A stretch of 64,000 nt of DNA from Pseudomonas oleovorans subsp. oleovorans (GTDB taxonomy: Bacteria; Pseudomonadota; Gammaproteobacteria; Pseudomonadales; Pseudomonadaceae): the NCBI RefSeq assembly GCF_002197815.1, contig NZ_NIUB01000020.1, forward strand, positions 29,956 to 93,955. Direction: 5' to 3'. The notes beneath the pieces are model-generated. The model saw nothing but the letters and a program-made list of their open reading frames with translations. It had not been told where the DNA came from and made no database searches. Both the position numbers and the translations under genes were made by a program. Shown here piece after piece: positions 34,903 through 43,985 of the stretch; the first letter of the stretch is position 1, and every line of letters starts with the position of its first letter.

Positions 34903-35345
34903 GCCTGCAGGCCTTCGATCAGTTGCTGGGCCCACTGTACGGCAACATCACCTGGTAATAGCCCGCTGGATGCATCGTGCAGTCCGCGTTCACCAATGGC
35001 CTGCGCGCCCAGTTCAAGCAGGCGTTCGGCAATGATCTGGCTGCCATTGTTGTATGTGGTATAGAAACTGTCGCCCAGGCCGAATGTGGCGAAGCGCAGG
35101 CCATTGAGGTTCGGGCGCTGCTCGCCCAATGCTTGGTAAAAGGGCTGGGCCGAATTCGGCAGCTCGCCGTCGCCATAGGTGGAGCAAACAACAATGTAGA
35201 AAGTAGCGAGGTCCAGGTCGCTAGCGGCGATCTTGGACATGTCGAATGCTTCGATATCGGTTTGTGCGGCGAGGGCATCAACGATGTCCTCGGCAACCAT
35301 TTCCGCATTACCGGTTTCGGTACCGTAGAGAACCTGGATCTTCAT
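34899..35345 (-). CDS. flavodoxin (P450 electron carrier)
   Basis: 148 residues from ATG 35345, with GGAG 6 nt upstream. The FMN phosphate loop YGTETGNAEMVAED opens the protein; CSTYGDGELPNSAQPF and FGLGDSFYTTYNNG are the flavin-ring loops. MioC/CPR-like short flavodoxin. Between a ferredoxin-reductase-type FAD protein and an amidotransferase in the P450 operon, it takes the place usually held by a ferredoxin, as in cindoxin of the P450cin system. Confidence 0.9.
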   Translation of the reverse strand: MKIQVLYGTETGNAEMVAEDIVDALAAQTDIEAFDMSKIAASDLDLATFYIVVCSTYGDGELPNSAQPFYQALGEQRPNLNGLRFATFGLGDSFYTTYNNGSQIIAERLLELGAQAIGERGLHDASSGLLPGDVAVQWAQQLIEGLQA

Positions 35346-35355
35346 TTCATACTCC

Positions 35356-36609
35356 TTATTGCTGATGTGCGACGGCCAGCATGGCGGCACGACTGCGCAG
35401 TTTCTGGCGGCTGCGTTGGCTGCCAGCCTGCTGTTGTTCATGACGGTCAATCCGTTGCCAGGCACGGTAGTCGAGGGCGTGTGCCGGTAGTGCAAGTTCA
35501 CCAGGTTTGCCCAGTGGCAACTGGTCGTTGTTAACCGCGGCAATAATTGCATCAGCGACCAGACGGGCGTCTGCTCGGTTTTCCGGGATGGTTCCGCGCG
35601 GTCCACGACGTAGCCAGCCGGCGCAGTAAAGCCCGTGATCGAGGCGGCCGCAGCTTAGGTCGGCGTCGCCGTACAGACTGTCGCGGTGCAGCGGCTGCAG
35701 TGCGTGTTCGTTAAAGCCTATTGCGGTAATCAGGCTGTCCAGCATCAGCTCCTGTTCCTCACCTCCCGAACTGGGGGCGATGCGCAGGCGCTCAACGCTG
35801 TTCTGGCCGAGCACTTGGCGTGGCACCTTGCCAAAATGCAAGCGCACATTGATGCCTTCTGCTGGCTGCTCGCGCTCCAGTAACTCACGCAGTGCATCCA
35901 GGCGGGCCTGTTCGGCCGGCTGCTGGGCTATGCCCAGTTCGGCCCCAGGAGCCAGGCTGAAGCGTGCTCCGCTCAGTTTGCTCAGTTCGCGCAGCATGAC
36001 GGTATCGCACTTGGCCTGAGCGGCCGGCGAGCGGCCGATTACCTCAATCTGCCGTACCTGCTGTGCGCGCAGCCATTCCAGACTCTGTGGTGACAGGTCT
36101 GAGCCTGAAAATTCGTCCTCGCGCTTGGCTAGCAGCCGAATCAGGTCGATGGCGACATTGCCGTTGCCGATAATGGCCACTCGTTCACCAAGTATGGGCG
36201 GTGATTCGCATTCCTCAGGGTGATCGTTGAGCAGGCGGGTCAGGCGCCCGGCGCCGAGTATGCCAGGCAGGGTGTCGCCAGGTATGCCCAATGGGGTGTC
36301 ACCGGCCAGCCCTAGGGTGAGGACGACCACATCAAAGTGCTCGCGCAATGCCGGTAAAGTGATGTCGCGGCCGATCTCCAGGTTGCCGCAAAAGCGGATG
36401 TTCTCCCGCTCGAAAAGACGGGCGAATTGATGGGTAATCGCCTTGGTTCCAGGGTGATCAGGGGCCACGCCGTAACGGGCCAGACCATAGGGCACCGGCA
36501 GGCGTTCGAACAGCGTGATGGGCGCCTCGGGCCATGCTTTGCGCAGGGTCTGGGCCATGTAGCAGCCGGACGGCCCGGAGCCGACAATAGCGATACTGGG
36601 GACGGACAT
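35356..36609 (-). CDS. adrenodoxin-reductase-like FAD/NADPH reductase
   Basis: 417 residues. FAD-binding IAIVGSGPSGCYMAQTL, then LPVPYGLARYGVAPDHPGTK, NADP-binding VAIIGNGNVAIDLIRLL, and FAD closing YCAGWLRRGPRGTIPEN: the FprA/adrenodoxin reductase pattern. ATG 36615 overlaps the P450 stop (TAATG), but ATG 36609 is better spaced from GGGGG; I use 36609. Passes electrons from NADPH to the flavodoxin. The C-terminal 40 residues are Gln/Arg rich. Confidence 0.9.
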   Translation of the reverse strand: MSVPSIAIVGSGPSGCYMAQTLRKAWPEAPITLFERLPVPYGLARYGVAPDHPGTKAITHQFARLFERENIRFCGNLEIGRDITLPALREHFDVVVLTLGLAGDTPLGIPGDTLPGILGAGRLTRLLNDHPEECESPPILGERVAIIGNGNVAIDLIRLLAKREDEFSGSDLSPQSLEWLRAQQVRQIEVIGRSPAAQAKCDTVMLRELSKLSGARFSLAPGAELGIAQQPAEQARLDALRELLEREQPAEGINVRLHFGKVPRQVLGQNSVERLRIAPSSGGEEQELMLDSLITAIGFNEHALQPLHRDSLYGDADLSCGRLDHGLYCAGWLRRGPRGTIPENRADARLVADAIIAAVNNDQLPLGKPGELALPAHALDYRAWQRIDRHEQQQAGSQRSRQKLRSRAAMLAVAHQQ

Positions 36610-36614
36610 GCGCA

Positions 36615-37817
36615 TTACCCCCGGTCGAAGGCCATAGGTAGGTAGTTGGCACCCGTGTTACCACTGTCCGGTAGCCAGCTGGCTTCACCATTCAGGCGGA
36701 TGTTCTTCAAGCGTTGGGCTAGCAGGGTTAGGGCTTCGGTCATGTCGCCACGGGCGATGAAGTGGCCGATACAGTGGTGTGCCCCGGCACCAAAACCAAA
36801 GTGCGGTGGCCGTTGGGCGGTGATATCGAAACCCGGCTCGCTGAACGTACGAGGGTCGCTGCCGGCAGACTGGCTGAACAGGTGTACTGTGGTGCCGCGT
36901 TTGATTTCCAGCCCCTGATAGGTGAAGTCCTCCAGCGCCTCGCGGGTGACCCAGGTAACGGTTGGCCTTACACGCATGACTTCCTCGACTGCGGCGCGGG
37001 CCAGATCCGGCTGTTCACCAAGAAGTTTCCATTGGTCTGGATGCTGCAGGAACATGTCCATGGCCAATGACAGTTGATTACGTGTGGTATCAATGCCACC
37101 AAAGATCGCTAGTACGATCATGTCGTACAGCTCCTGATCGCTGAGTGCGCTTTTGTCTTCCTCGTTGGCCCTCACCAGCATGCTCAGGAAGTCTTCACCC
37201 AGTCCCTGCTCTTTGAGGTGTGCTACAGCCTGCTCGGCATAGCCGAACATTTGGTCTGTAGCGGCGTTGATGCGGGCTTGATCCTGTTTGAAGGTCACCC
37301 CAAGCGCCAGCCCCATTTCCACTGCAAGGTCGGCAAGCTTGCGCCATTCAGTACGTGGCAGACCAAGTAGAGCGCAGATCACCATGGTGGCGTAGGGCTC
37401 GGCGAACTGGCGCACGAAGTCGCACTGGCCGTCGGCAACGAATTCCTCTATCAGTTCGTTGGCCATTTCCTGGAAGGCTGGGGTCAACTTGCGAACCAGC
37501 TTCGGGGAAAAGGCCGGGTTAGCCAGGCGGCGAAGGCGCGAATGATCGGCGCCTTCCTTGCTAAGCAGCATGCGCATCCACCAATCGGCAAAGCTTCCTT
37601 TGGCCTGGTTATGAGCGGGCCAGGCATAGCTGCCTTGACGCAGGCGCTGGTCGCGGATCAGCGCATTAACCTCGTCATAACGCAGTACGGCAATACCGTA
37701 AGGCGTGCGGGCGAACCAGCTTTTTTCGCGCGCATCACTCACAGCCTCAGAACGAATGGAGAAGCTGGGATCGGCAACATCCAGGAACGGAGCGGTTTCA
37801 AGCGAGGTCGGGGACAT
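36615..37817 (-). CDS. cytochrome P450
   Basis: 400 residues, soluble bacterial class. I-helix AIFGGIDTTRNQ (acid-alcohol pair D-T), ExxR in EEVMRVRP, and heme loop FGFGAGAHHCIGHFIARGD with the Cys ligand. With the flavodoxin and FAD reductase it forms a full three-part monooxygenase operon. Its setting (gamma-glutamyl ligase, aminoaldehyde dehydrogenases, glutarate genes) is like P450s that hydroxylate piperidine, pyrrolidine or morpholine next to nitrogen, opening the ring. The substrate is inference. Promoter with operator at 37872-37900. Confidence 0.93.
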   Translation of the reverse strand: MSPTSLETAPFLDVADPSFSIRSEAVSDAREKSWFARTPYGIAVLRYDEVNALIRDQRLRQGSYAWPAHNQAKGSFADWWMRMLLSKEGADHSRLRRLANPAFSPKLVRKLTPAFQEMANELIEEFVADGQCDFVRQFAEPYATMVICALLGLPRTEWRKLADLAVEMGLALGVTFKQDQARINAATDQMFGYAEQAVAHLKEQGLGEDFLSMLVRANEEDKSALSDQELYDMIVLAIFGGIDTTRNQLSLAMDMFLQHPDQWKLLGEQPDLARAAVEEVMRVRPTVTWVTREALEDFTYQGLEIKRGTTVHLFSQSAGSDPRTFSEPGFDITAQRPPHFGFGAGAHHCIGHFIARGDMTEALTLLAQRLKNIRLNGEASWLPDSGNTGANYLPMAFDRG

Positions 37818-37871
37818 GGTTTACCTACTCGGTCATGTGGGCGTGTGGGCTATGCTCGATAGCGTTTATTT

Positions 37872-37900
37872 AATTTAAGATATGGTTTCATATCTTTCAA
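37872..37900 (-). promoter_or_regulatory. promoter/operator of the P450 operon
   Basis: On the minus strand: -35 TTGAAA (37900-37895), 17-bp spacer and -10 TAAATT (37877-37872). The spacer carries the perfect inverted repeat GATATG-AAAC-CATATC (37879-37894). Near-identical to the ligase promoter at 30031-30059. The start codon lies about 55 bp downstream of the -10. Confidence 0.72.
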
Positions 37901-38063
37901 CGTTTTTATATACCTGCCTTCCCGCGCGGCTAGCGGGCAAGGTTCAGGCGCAAGTGTTTGAAGGGCATGATTGAATGGTTGGAGATACTGGGCAGCAGCA
38001 GTTATTTCCTGCTGCCTTCGAGGTACCACCTATCTCTATGTAGGCATTGAGCGGGGGGGTTGG

Positions 38064-38861
38064 CTAGCCCAGTAGCCCCTCGAAGCAGTCGTCGCTATTC
38101 AACAAGCGCTCTAGCCTTTCCGGGGTGCGAGGACGGCTGAACCAATAGCCCTGAGCCAGGCGACAACCCTCGGCGCGAAGAAAGTCCAGGTGCTCAGCCA
38201 GCTCCACGCCTTCCGCCACTACTTCCAGGCCAAGGCTCAGTCCTAGACCAATAATGGCGCGACCGATCAATTGTGAGTCGCCATCTGCGGATGTACCGCT
38301 GATAAAGCTCTTGTCGACCTTTAGGATGTGTAGCGGGAAGCGTTTGAGGTAACCGAGTGAGGAGTAGCCGGTGCCAAAATCGTCCAAAGCCAGCTGAATG
38401 CCCAAGCTGGCAAGCTCGCGTAGGCAGGCTAGAGTCTGGGCGCTGTCCACCATCAACTGGCTTTCAGTGATTTCCAGAACCAGGCTGGCGGCTGGTAGGC
38501 CACTTTCGCGCAAAATATCAGCTACCCGCGCAGCAAAGTCGGCCTGCTGTAATTGCCGGCTTGATAGGTTGACTGAACAGCGCAACGGCCCCTGACCAGC
38601 CAGTTGCCATTGGCGCACCTGAGTGCAGGCCTCTCGCAGCACCCAATCACCGACAGCCATAATTGTTCCGGACTCTTCCAGGTACGGAATAAACTCCAAC
38701 GGCGAAATGGCCCTTCCCTTGTGCTGCCAGCGCAACAAGGCCTCCACCCCCACTAGCCTGTGCTGCTCCTGATCAAGTTGGCAGATGGGCTGGTAGACGA
38801 GACTGAACTCGCCCTTGGACAGTGCACGACTGAGTGCGCCCTGTAGCTCTAGTTGATGCTG
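38064..38861 (-). pseudogene. EAL-domain fragment (5' truncated)
   Basis: The open frame encodes an almost complete EAL domain: SLVYQPI, VEALLRW (EALLR), NLSSRQL, LEITES, LALDDFGTGYSSLGYLKRFPLHILKVDKSF, VAEGVE. Catalytic acids look intact. It has no start of its own: upstream the frame runs into a gabD fragment at about 38862-38868, and any N-terminal GGDEF or sensor domain is gone. A start at 38753 could still give a 229-residue partial EAL protein lacking the first strand. The two sequences meet abruptly, so this is a deletion or recombination scar. Confidence 0.75.
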
Positions 38862-38941
38862 GTCTGGCCGTTATCAGCATCCAGCCACTGACCGTCGATA
38901 TAGGCTTGCTGGCGAAACAGGGCAGCGTTGTTCAGTTGCAT
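38849..38941 (-). pseudogene. gabD 5' remnant
   Basis: ATG 38941 opens a frame of 30 codons whose first 26 or so closely match the GabD N-terminus encoded at 27689 (RQQAYIDGxWLDADxGQT) before a stop at 38849-38851. It follows the aminotransferase gene at 39011 as a davTD-like second gene would. The rest was replaced by the EAL fragment. Confidence 0.8.
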
Positions 38942-39010
38942 AAGGGACTCCGGAGGCATGTGCACCGTTTTTTGTTGGAGTGAGTCCGGCAGGCCGCAGC
39001 CTGCCCGGCG

Positions 39011-40381
39011 CTAGCGGATCAGCTGAGCGGTGTCATCGAGGGCCTGGGCAAAACGCTGCAGGATCAGGCCGATCTCCGCCTCTTGGACAATCAGTGGCGG
39101 GCAAAAGGCCAGTGCATCGCCCATGGCGCGGCTGATCATGCCGTGTTCCTGCGCCCGTGCGGCCATGTGTTTGCCCAGGGTGCCGAGGCTCTGGAACGGG
39201 GCCTTGGTCGTGCGGTCAGCCACCAGTTCGACTGCCGCAATCAGCCCACAGCCACGGATCTCGCCCACCAGTGGGTGGTCAGCAAACTGATGCAGGCCCT
39301 TGTGCAGCAGCTTGCCCATCTCGGCGGCATGCTCGACCAGGTTTTCTTCTTCGATGATTTTGAGGTTTTCCAGCGCCACCGCAGTGGCCACCGGATGGCC
39401 GCTGCCAGTAAAGCCATGGCCAAGGGTGCCGAGGCTGTGGCTCTGGTCGGCGATGCCCTGAAACACCTGCTCGTTAATCAGGATGGCGGCCAGAGGCTGG
39501 TAGGAAGACGACAGCTGCTTGGACAGCACCATGATGTCTGGCTGGATATCAAAGGTCTGGCTGCCGAACATATTGCCGGTTCGGCCGAAACCACAGATGA
39601 CTTCGTCGGCGATCACCAGAATGTCGTAGCGCTTACAGATGCGCTGAATCTTTTCCCAGTAGGTGCGCGGCGGAACGATCACGCCACCGGCGCCCATGAC
39701 CGGCTCACCGATAAAGGCGGCAATGGTTTCCGGGCTTTCACTGAGGATTTTCTGTTCAAGTTCAGCGGCCAAACGGTCGGCAAACTGCTCCTCGGTCTCG
39801 CCAGGCAGGGCATGGCGATAGTGGTGCGGGCAGCCGACATGGAGAAAACCGGGCAGCGGCAGATCGAAGCCGCGTTGATTGACCGGCAGGCCGGTCAGGC
39901 TGGCACTGGCGACGGTAATGCCGTGGTAGCCGTTGACCCGGCTGATGAACTTCTTCTTGGCCGGGCGCCCCATGGCATTGTTCATGTACCAGACCATCTT
40001 CACCACGGTGTCGTTGGCTTCTGAGCCGGAGTTGGTAAAGAACACCTTGCTCATCGGTACGGGCGCCATTTGAACCAACTTCTCGGCCAGTTCAATGCTG
40101 GGTTGGTGCGATTTATGGCTGAACAGGTGATAGAACGGCAGGGTATGCAGCTGTTTCTCCGCGGCCGCGATCAGGCGCTGGTTGCTGAAGCCCAGGGCGA
40201 CACTCCACAGGCCTGACATCGCCTCGATGTAGCCTTTGCCCTGCTCGTCGTACACATACACACCTTCTCCCCGCTCGATAATCAGGGGGCCGACTTCCTG
40301 ATGCAGGCGTGCGTTGGTGTAGGGGTGGAGTTGGTACTGAATGTCTTTGCTTTGCAACGAAGAAGAAACTGGCTGGTTCAT
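39011..40381 (-). CDS. class III omega-aminotransferase
   Basis: 456 residues. HPYTNARLHQEVGPLIIERGEGVYVYDEQGKGYIEAMSGLWSVALGF is the usual entry of omega-amino acid/diamine:pyruvate enzymes of the SpuC type. PLP site in IADEVICGFGRTG, Schiff-base Lys in LSKQLSSSYQPLAA. Transfers a terminal amino group of a diamine or omega-amino acid, often to pyruvate. It once led a second aminotransferase-gabD pair. With csiD and lhgO next door it may supply glutarate semialdehyde from 5-aminovalerate. Confidence 0.88.
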   Translation of the reverse strand: MNQPVSSSLQSKDIQYQLHPYTNARLHQEVGPLIIERGEGVYVYDEQGKGYIEAMSGLWSVALGFSNQRLIAAAEKQLHTLPFYHLFSHKSHQPSIELAEKLVQMAPVPMSKVFFTNSGSEANDTVVKMVWYMNNAMGRPAKKKFISRVNGYHGITVASASLTGLPVNQRGFDLPLPGFLHVGCPHHYRHALPGETEEQFADRLAAELEQKILSESPETIAAFIGEPVMGAGGVIVPPRTYWEKIQRICKRYDILVIADEVICGFGRTGNMFGSQTFDIQPDIMVLSKQLSSSYQPLAAILINEQVFQGIADQSHSLGTLGHGFTGSGHPVATAVALENLKIIEEENLVEHAAEMGKLLHKGLHQFADHPLVGEIRGCGLIAAVELVADRTTKAPFQSLGTLGKHMAARAQEHGMISRAMGDALAFCPPLIVQEAEIGLILQRFAQALDDTAQLIR

Positions 40382-40540
40382 GGCACGATCTCGACTTGAG
40401 TGACTAGGCAGGGCTGGCCCGGCTCGGATTTTTTTAGAATGAGTGCCCTGTTGGGCACATGCGCCGCAGGCTACTGCAAGGCAGTGGCGCCGGGCTTGTC
40501 GCTGGGTGCAGTGTTTTTTGCACCGGCGGTACTGCCGGTT

Positions 40541-41782
40541 TCAAGCTGGCACGGCAGCTGTTTGCCGGGTTCTGTTGAAGCCCGTCAGGTCCAGGACCTG
40601 TGTGTTGACCTGATCAATGATGTAGGCGCCAATCGGCAGCGCCGACGTTGCGGCCGGCGACGGCGCGTTACAGACGTTGACGCTACGGCGGGTGTTACGG
40701 AACAGGAAGTCTTCGATCAACTTGCCATCCCTGGACACCGCCTGGGCGCGCACCCCGGCCGGGTAGGGCTGCAGGTCCTTGATGCTGATACTCGGGCAGT
40801 ACTTGCGAACCTGCTGCAGGTAGCCGCGCTTGAACAGCGAGTTCTTCATCTCGCCCAGACCGGGACGCAGATTGTCGCGCAACACCTTGCGGATACCCGG
40901 ATCGCCGAGCATGGCCAGGGTGTCGCTGATGGAAATATCGCGCTTGCGGTAGCCCTCACGCTTGAATGCCAGTACCGCGTTCGGGCCGACGGTCACGCTG
41001 CCGTCGATCATGCGTGTCAGGTGAACCCCGAGAAACGGCATGGACGGATCAGGGATCGGGTAGATCAGGTGATTGACGATCTGATTGTGCTGTTCCGGCA
41101 GCTGATAGTATTCGCCGCGGAAGGGGCAGATGCTGAAGCCGGGGTCCAGTCCGAGCAGGCGTACGATGCGGTCAGCCATCAAGCCTGAGCAGGAAATCAT
41201 CAACTGGCAGTTGAAGTCACCGGCGGAGGTCTGCACCTGCATTTCCGTGGGGCGCTCCTGCAGCCCGGTCACTTCGCAGCCATAGCGGATTTCGCCACCA
41301 CGACGCTGGAACTCGCGCGCCATGGCGGACGCGACTTCTTTGTAGTCAACGATGCCGCTTGAGGGCACGAAGATGCCGCCGATGCCGCTGATATTCGGCT
41401 CGCGTTCGCGCAGTTCGCCCGCACTCAGCCAATGCCGCTCCAGGCCATTAGCGGCTGTGCGTTCCCACAGCGCCTGCATGCGCTGCATTTCCAGGTCATT
41501 GGTTGCGACCAGCAGCTTGCCGCAATTGTCGTAGCGAATCCCGTGCTGATCACAGAAGGCTTTGGTGGCACGGTTGCCCTCAAGGCAGAATCGGGATTTC
41601 AGGGTGCCCGGCGTGTAGTACACACCGGCGTGAATCACGCCGCTGTTGTGGCCGGTCTGGTGCATTGCCGGAGCCTGCTCCTTCTCCAGCAGCAGTATGC
41701 GGCTGTCGGGATAGGCCTGGATCAGCTGCATGGCGGTGGACATGCCGATGATGCCGCCGCCAATGATGATGAAGTCGTACAT
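40541..41782 (-). CDS. lhgO: L-2-hydroxyglutarate oxidase/dehydrogenase
   Basis: 413 residues. N-terminal FAD site IIIGGGIIGMSTAMQL, then HQTGHNSGVIHAGVYYTPGTLKSRFC, typical of LhgO. Oxidises L-2-hydroxyglutarate to 2-oxoglutarate and passes electrons to the membrane quinone pool. It follows csiD by 93 bp on the same strand, the standard csiD-lhgO order for glutarate breakdown. Confidence 0.94.
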   Translation of the reverse strand: MYDFIIIGGGIIGMSTAMQLIQAYPDSRILLLEKEQAPAMHQTGHNSGVIHAGVYYTPGTLKSRFCLEGNRATKAFCDQHGIRYDNCGKLLVATNDLEMQRMQALWERTAANGLERHWLSAGELREREPNISGIGGIFVPSSGIVDYKEVASAMAREFQRRGGEIRYGCEVTGLQERPTEMQVQTSAGDFNCQLMISCSGLMADRIVRLLGLDPGFSICPFRGEYYQLPEQHNQIVNHLIYPIPDPSMPFLGVHLTRMIDGSVTVGPNAVLAFKREGYRKRDISISDTLAMLGDPGIRKVLRDNLRPGLGEMKNSLFKRGYLQQVRKYCPSISIKDLQPYPAGVRAQAVSRDGKLIEDFLFRNTRRSVNVCNAPSPAATSALPIGAYIIDQVNTQVLDLTGFNRTRQTAAVPA

Positions 41783-41875
41783 GCCGTTACCTGCGATCTT
41801 TAGGTGATTGTCCGAAAGCCTTGGCCTGGCGGCCGGCAGGCTTCGGACAGAGCAGCGGAAGTCAAGGCCGCAGCG

Positions 41876-42853
41876 TTACTGACGCGGGTTACGCAGCACT
41901 TTGGCGTGGGTGAAGTAGCCGCGCTGGCGCATCAGCTCACGGCGCAGGCCCGGATGCGCAGTGAAACGGTCGCGGCCGTGCAGCCAGAAGTGGTTGTTGA
42001 TGAGCAGGAAGCTGCCCACCGGCACTTCGACCGACAGCTTGTTTTGGCTGTTTTCCAGCGACTGGCACAGGTCTGTCAGCCAGTTGCCTTCCTCGAAATT
42101 GCGCGGCTGCACGAACTGGTCGATGTAGCTGATGATCGGACGGCCCTGGTTGTCGGTGTCGAACACCGGGTGAAACACATCTTTGTCGACGCGCTTGCTG
42201 GGCGGTGCGCTCCAGCGCATGTCGCGGCGCGCCAAGGGGTGGCTGTTGAAGGTGTCGAGGTGCTCCCAGTCATCAAGGTGCAGCAGCAGGGAGTTACCGC
42301 CTTCCATGTTTTGCTCGTCGATCTTCATCATCAGCACGTAGTCGGTGTCTTGCTCGACAAAGGTGCCGTCGGTGTGCAGTTCCAATACCCGGTGTGGCTG
42401 GCGCAGGTAGCTGTCGGAGTTATCGACGTTCTGCACCACAAAGCGAGCGTAATACTGGCCACTCATCGCGTCGTAGTTGGAGCGGCCAAACAGGTGGGCC
42501 ACGGCCGTCGCCAGCTTCACCATGTCTTCGGCCTGCTCGACGTTGTCCAGTCCGGTCGGCTTGATCAGCAAACCACCGGTGCCGCGATCGACCAGGGTGT
42601 TCACCAGCACCGGCTGCAGGGTGCCTTCGCACAATTCATCAAGCACTTTGGCCACGTGAAAGCGCAAGAACGACTTGTATTCAAGCGCCTGCACTGGCAC
42701 ATCGGCCAGCGCCGTGAGGAAGGCTTCGATTGTGGCTTGATGGAACGTCAATTCCAGCAGACGCGGCGAGCACTGGCTCGGTTCGAGGGTGAAACCCTTG
42801 AGCTCCTGCGGCAGCGGAACGACGAGATCTTTGACGGGAACAAAACGGGTCAT
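41876..42853 (-). CDS. csiD: glutarate 2-hydroxylase (CsiD/GlaH)
   Basis: 325 residues, Fe(II)/2-oxoglutarate dioxygenase. Metal ligands: His and Asp in ELHTDGTF (about 163) and the distal His in [12 protein letters not shown] (about 290), with the 2-oxoglutarate Arg soon after. Converts glutarate to L-2-hydroxyglutarate. Promoter at 42915-42943. Its presence says the pathway yields glutarate, so a C5 amine or amino acid is among the substrates. Confidence 0.94.
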   Translation of the reverse strand: MTRFVPVKDLVVPLPQELKGFTLEPSQCSPRLLELTFHQATIEAFLTALADVPVQALEYKSFLRFHVAKVLDELCEGTLQPVLVNTLVDRGTGGLLIKPTGLDNVEQAEDMVKLATAVAHLFGRSNYDAMSGQYYARFVVQNVDNSDSYLRQPHRVLELHTDGTFVEQDTDYVLMMKIDEQNMEGGNSLLLHLDDWEHLDTFNSHPLARRDMRWSAPPSKRVDKDVFHPVFDTDNQGRPIISYIDQFVQPRNFEEGNWLTDLCQSLENSQNKLSVEVPVGSFLLINNHFWLHGRDRFTAHPGLRRELMRQRGYFTHAKVLRNPRQ

Positions 42854-42914
42854 GGCGATTCTCCTAGGCGGGGAGTGCGGCGGTGTGGGGTTGGATTAAT
42901 TTCGACTAAGTGCA

Positions 42915-42943
42915 AAAATATCGACATTTTAAGTATGTGTCAA
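42915..42943 (-). promoter_or_regulatory. csiD promoter with inverted repeat
   Basis: Minus strand: -35 TTGACA (42943-42938), 17-bp spacer, -10 TATTTT (42920-42915). TTGACA and TGTCGA at 42926-42921 form an inverted repeat, so one half-site is the -35 box itself. This suits repression by the divergent GntR (CsiR-like) protein; no CAP-type site is obvious. Confidence 0.65.
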
Positions 42944-43023
42944 TAAAACCGTCCGCGCGGATGTCAGCCGCTCTTGGGGCGTGATTCGGTATGATGGCGG
43001 GGTATGAAAAAAGGGCTGTTTAG

Positions 43024-43716
43024 ATGCAAGCACCAGTTTCTCGGGAAAACTCCGCTGTGCGTGGCTATGACGTGCTCAAGCGAGACATCATTCGCGGGCT
43101 GTTCAAGCCAGGCGAAAAGTTATTGATGAGTGGTTTGAAGGAGCGCTACGGGCTGGGTGTCGGGCCGCTGCGCGAAGCGTTGTCACAGTTGGTGGCAGAG
43201 CGTCTGGTGGTGGCGATCAGTCAGCGTGGCTACCGTGTGGCGGCGATGTCGCTGCAAGAGCTGGCGGACATCTACGATGCCCGTGCCCATCTGGAGGCGA
43301 TGCTCTTGACCCTGGCGATTGAGCGCGGTGACGACAGCTGGGAAGCAGAGATTCTGGCCCGCGACTATGCCCTGGCCAAGGTTGTCGAGGTGCGCAACGC
43401 TGAAGAAATGCTCAGCCTCTGGGATGCCCGGCACAAGGCATTCCATGAGGCTATCGTGGCAGGCTGCGGCTCACACCACCTGTTGAAGGTGCGTGCATCG
43501 TTGTTCGATCAGGCTGAGCGCTATCGCCATCTCTGGTTGCAGCACACGGTCTTTTCCGACCAGGCATTACAAGCCAAGCGTCAGGAGCATGCGGTGTTGG
43601 TTGAGGCGATCCTTGCGCGTGATGCCGTGCGTGCCAGCCGCATCATGCGTGAACACCTGCTCGGGCCCGTGCCGATCATCACTGCGTTGATGAGGCAACG
43701 CGGTCTGGCTGGTTAG
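43024..43716 (+). CDS. csiR: GntR-family regulator (CsiR/GlaR-like)
   Basis: 230 residues. Winged HTH KPGEKLLMSGLKERYGLGVGPLREALSQLVAERLVVAISQRGYRV, then an FCD domain with metal-site residues around RHKAFHEAIVAGC and HLLGPVPII. Divergent from csiD with 170 bp between, as CsiR is expected to repress csiD-lhgO until glutarate binds. Confidence 0.85.
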   Translation: MQAPVSRENSAVRGYDVLKRDIIRGLFKPGEKLLMSGLKERYGLGVGPLREALSQLVAERLVVAISQRGYRVAAMSLQELADIYDARAHLEAMLLTLAIERGDDSWEAEILARDYALAKVVEVRNAEEMLSLWDARHKAFHEAIVAGCGSHHLLKVRASLFDQAERYRHLWLQHTVFSDQALQAKRQEHAVLVEAILARDAVRASRIMREHLLGPVPIITALMRQRGLAG

Positions 43717-43749
43717 ATCGCACACCTAGTGTGCTGTCTCTGAAATTTC

Positions 43750-43885
43750 CTTCCTTAGTTCTGTGCGGTCAGTGCTGTCCGAGCGCGTAAGCTGCCCTCG
43801 AGCCGGTATAGGGTGGCGTTGCGAAAAAAGCGTTCCAGCAGGTTCAGCTTGGAACCGATTGGTTTACTAGTCACGCCAAGTGAAC
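43750..43885 (-). pseudogene. C-terminal gene remnant interrupted by IS66
   Basis: On the minus strand a frame ending TAA near 43756 encodes GSKLNLLERFFRNATLYRLEG and a short tail. Reading upstream it runs into the IS66 left end at 43885 and stays open across the joined flanks (46263 onward) once IS66 and one target copy are removed. Family not recognised. Confidence 0.4.
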
Positions 43886-43985
43886 GTATCCGTCCGGCCA
43901 ACACACCTTCCGAACTCCAGCATTAAGGGCGATGGTGTCCGCGTATTTTTAAGCGGACGCGATAGCACTTATCGCCGGGATTTCC

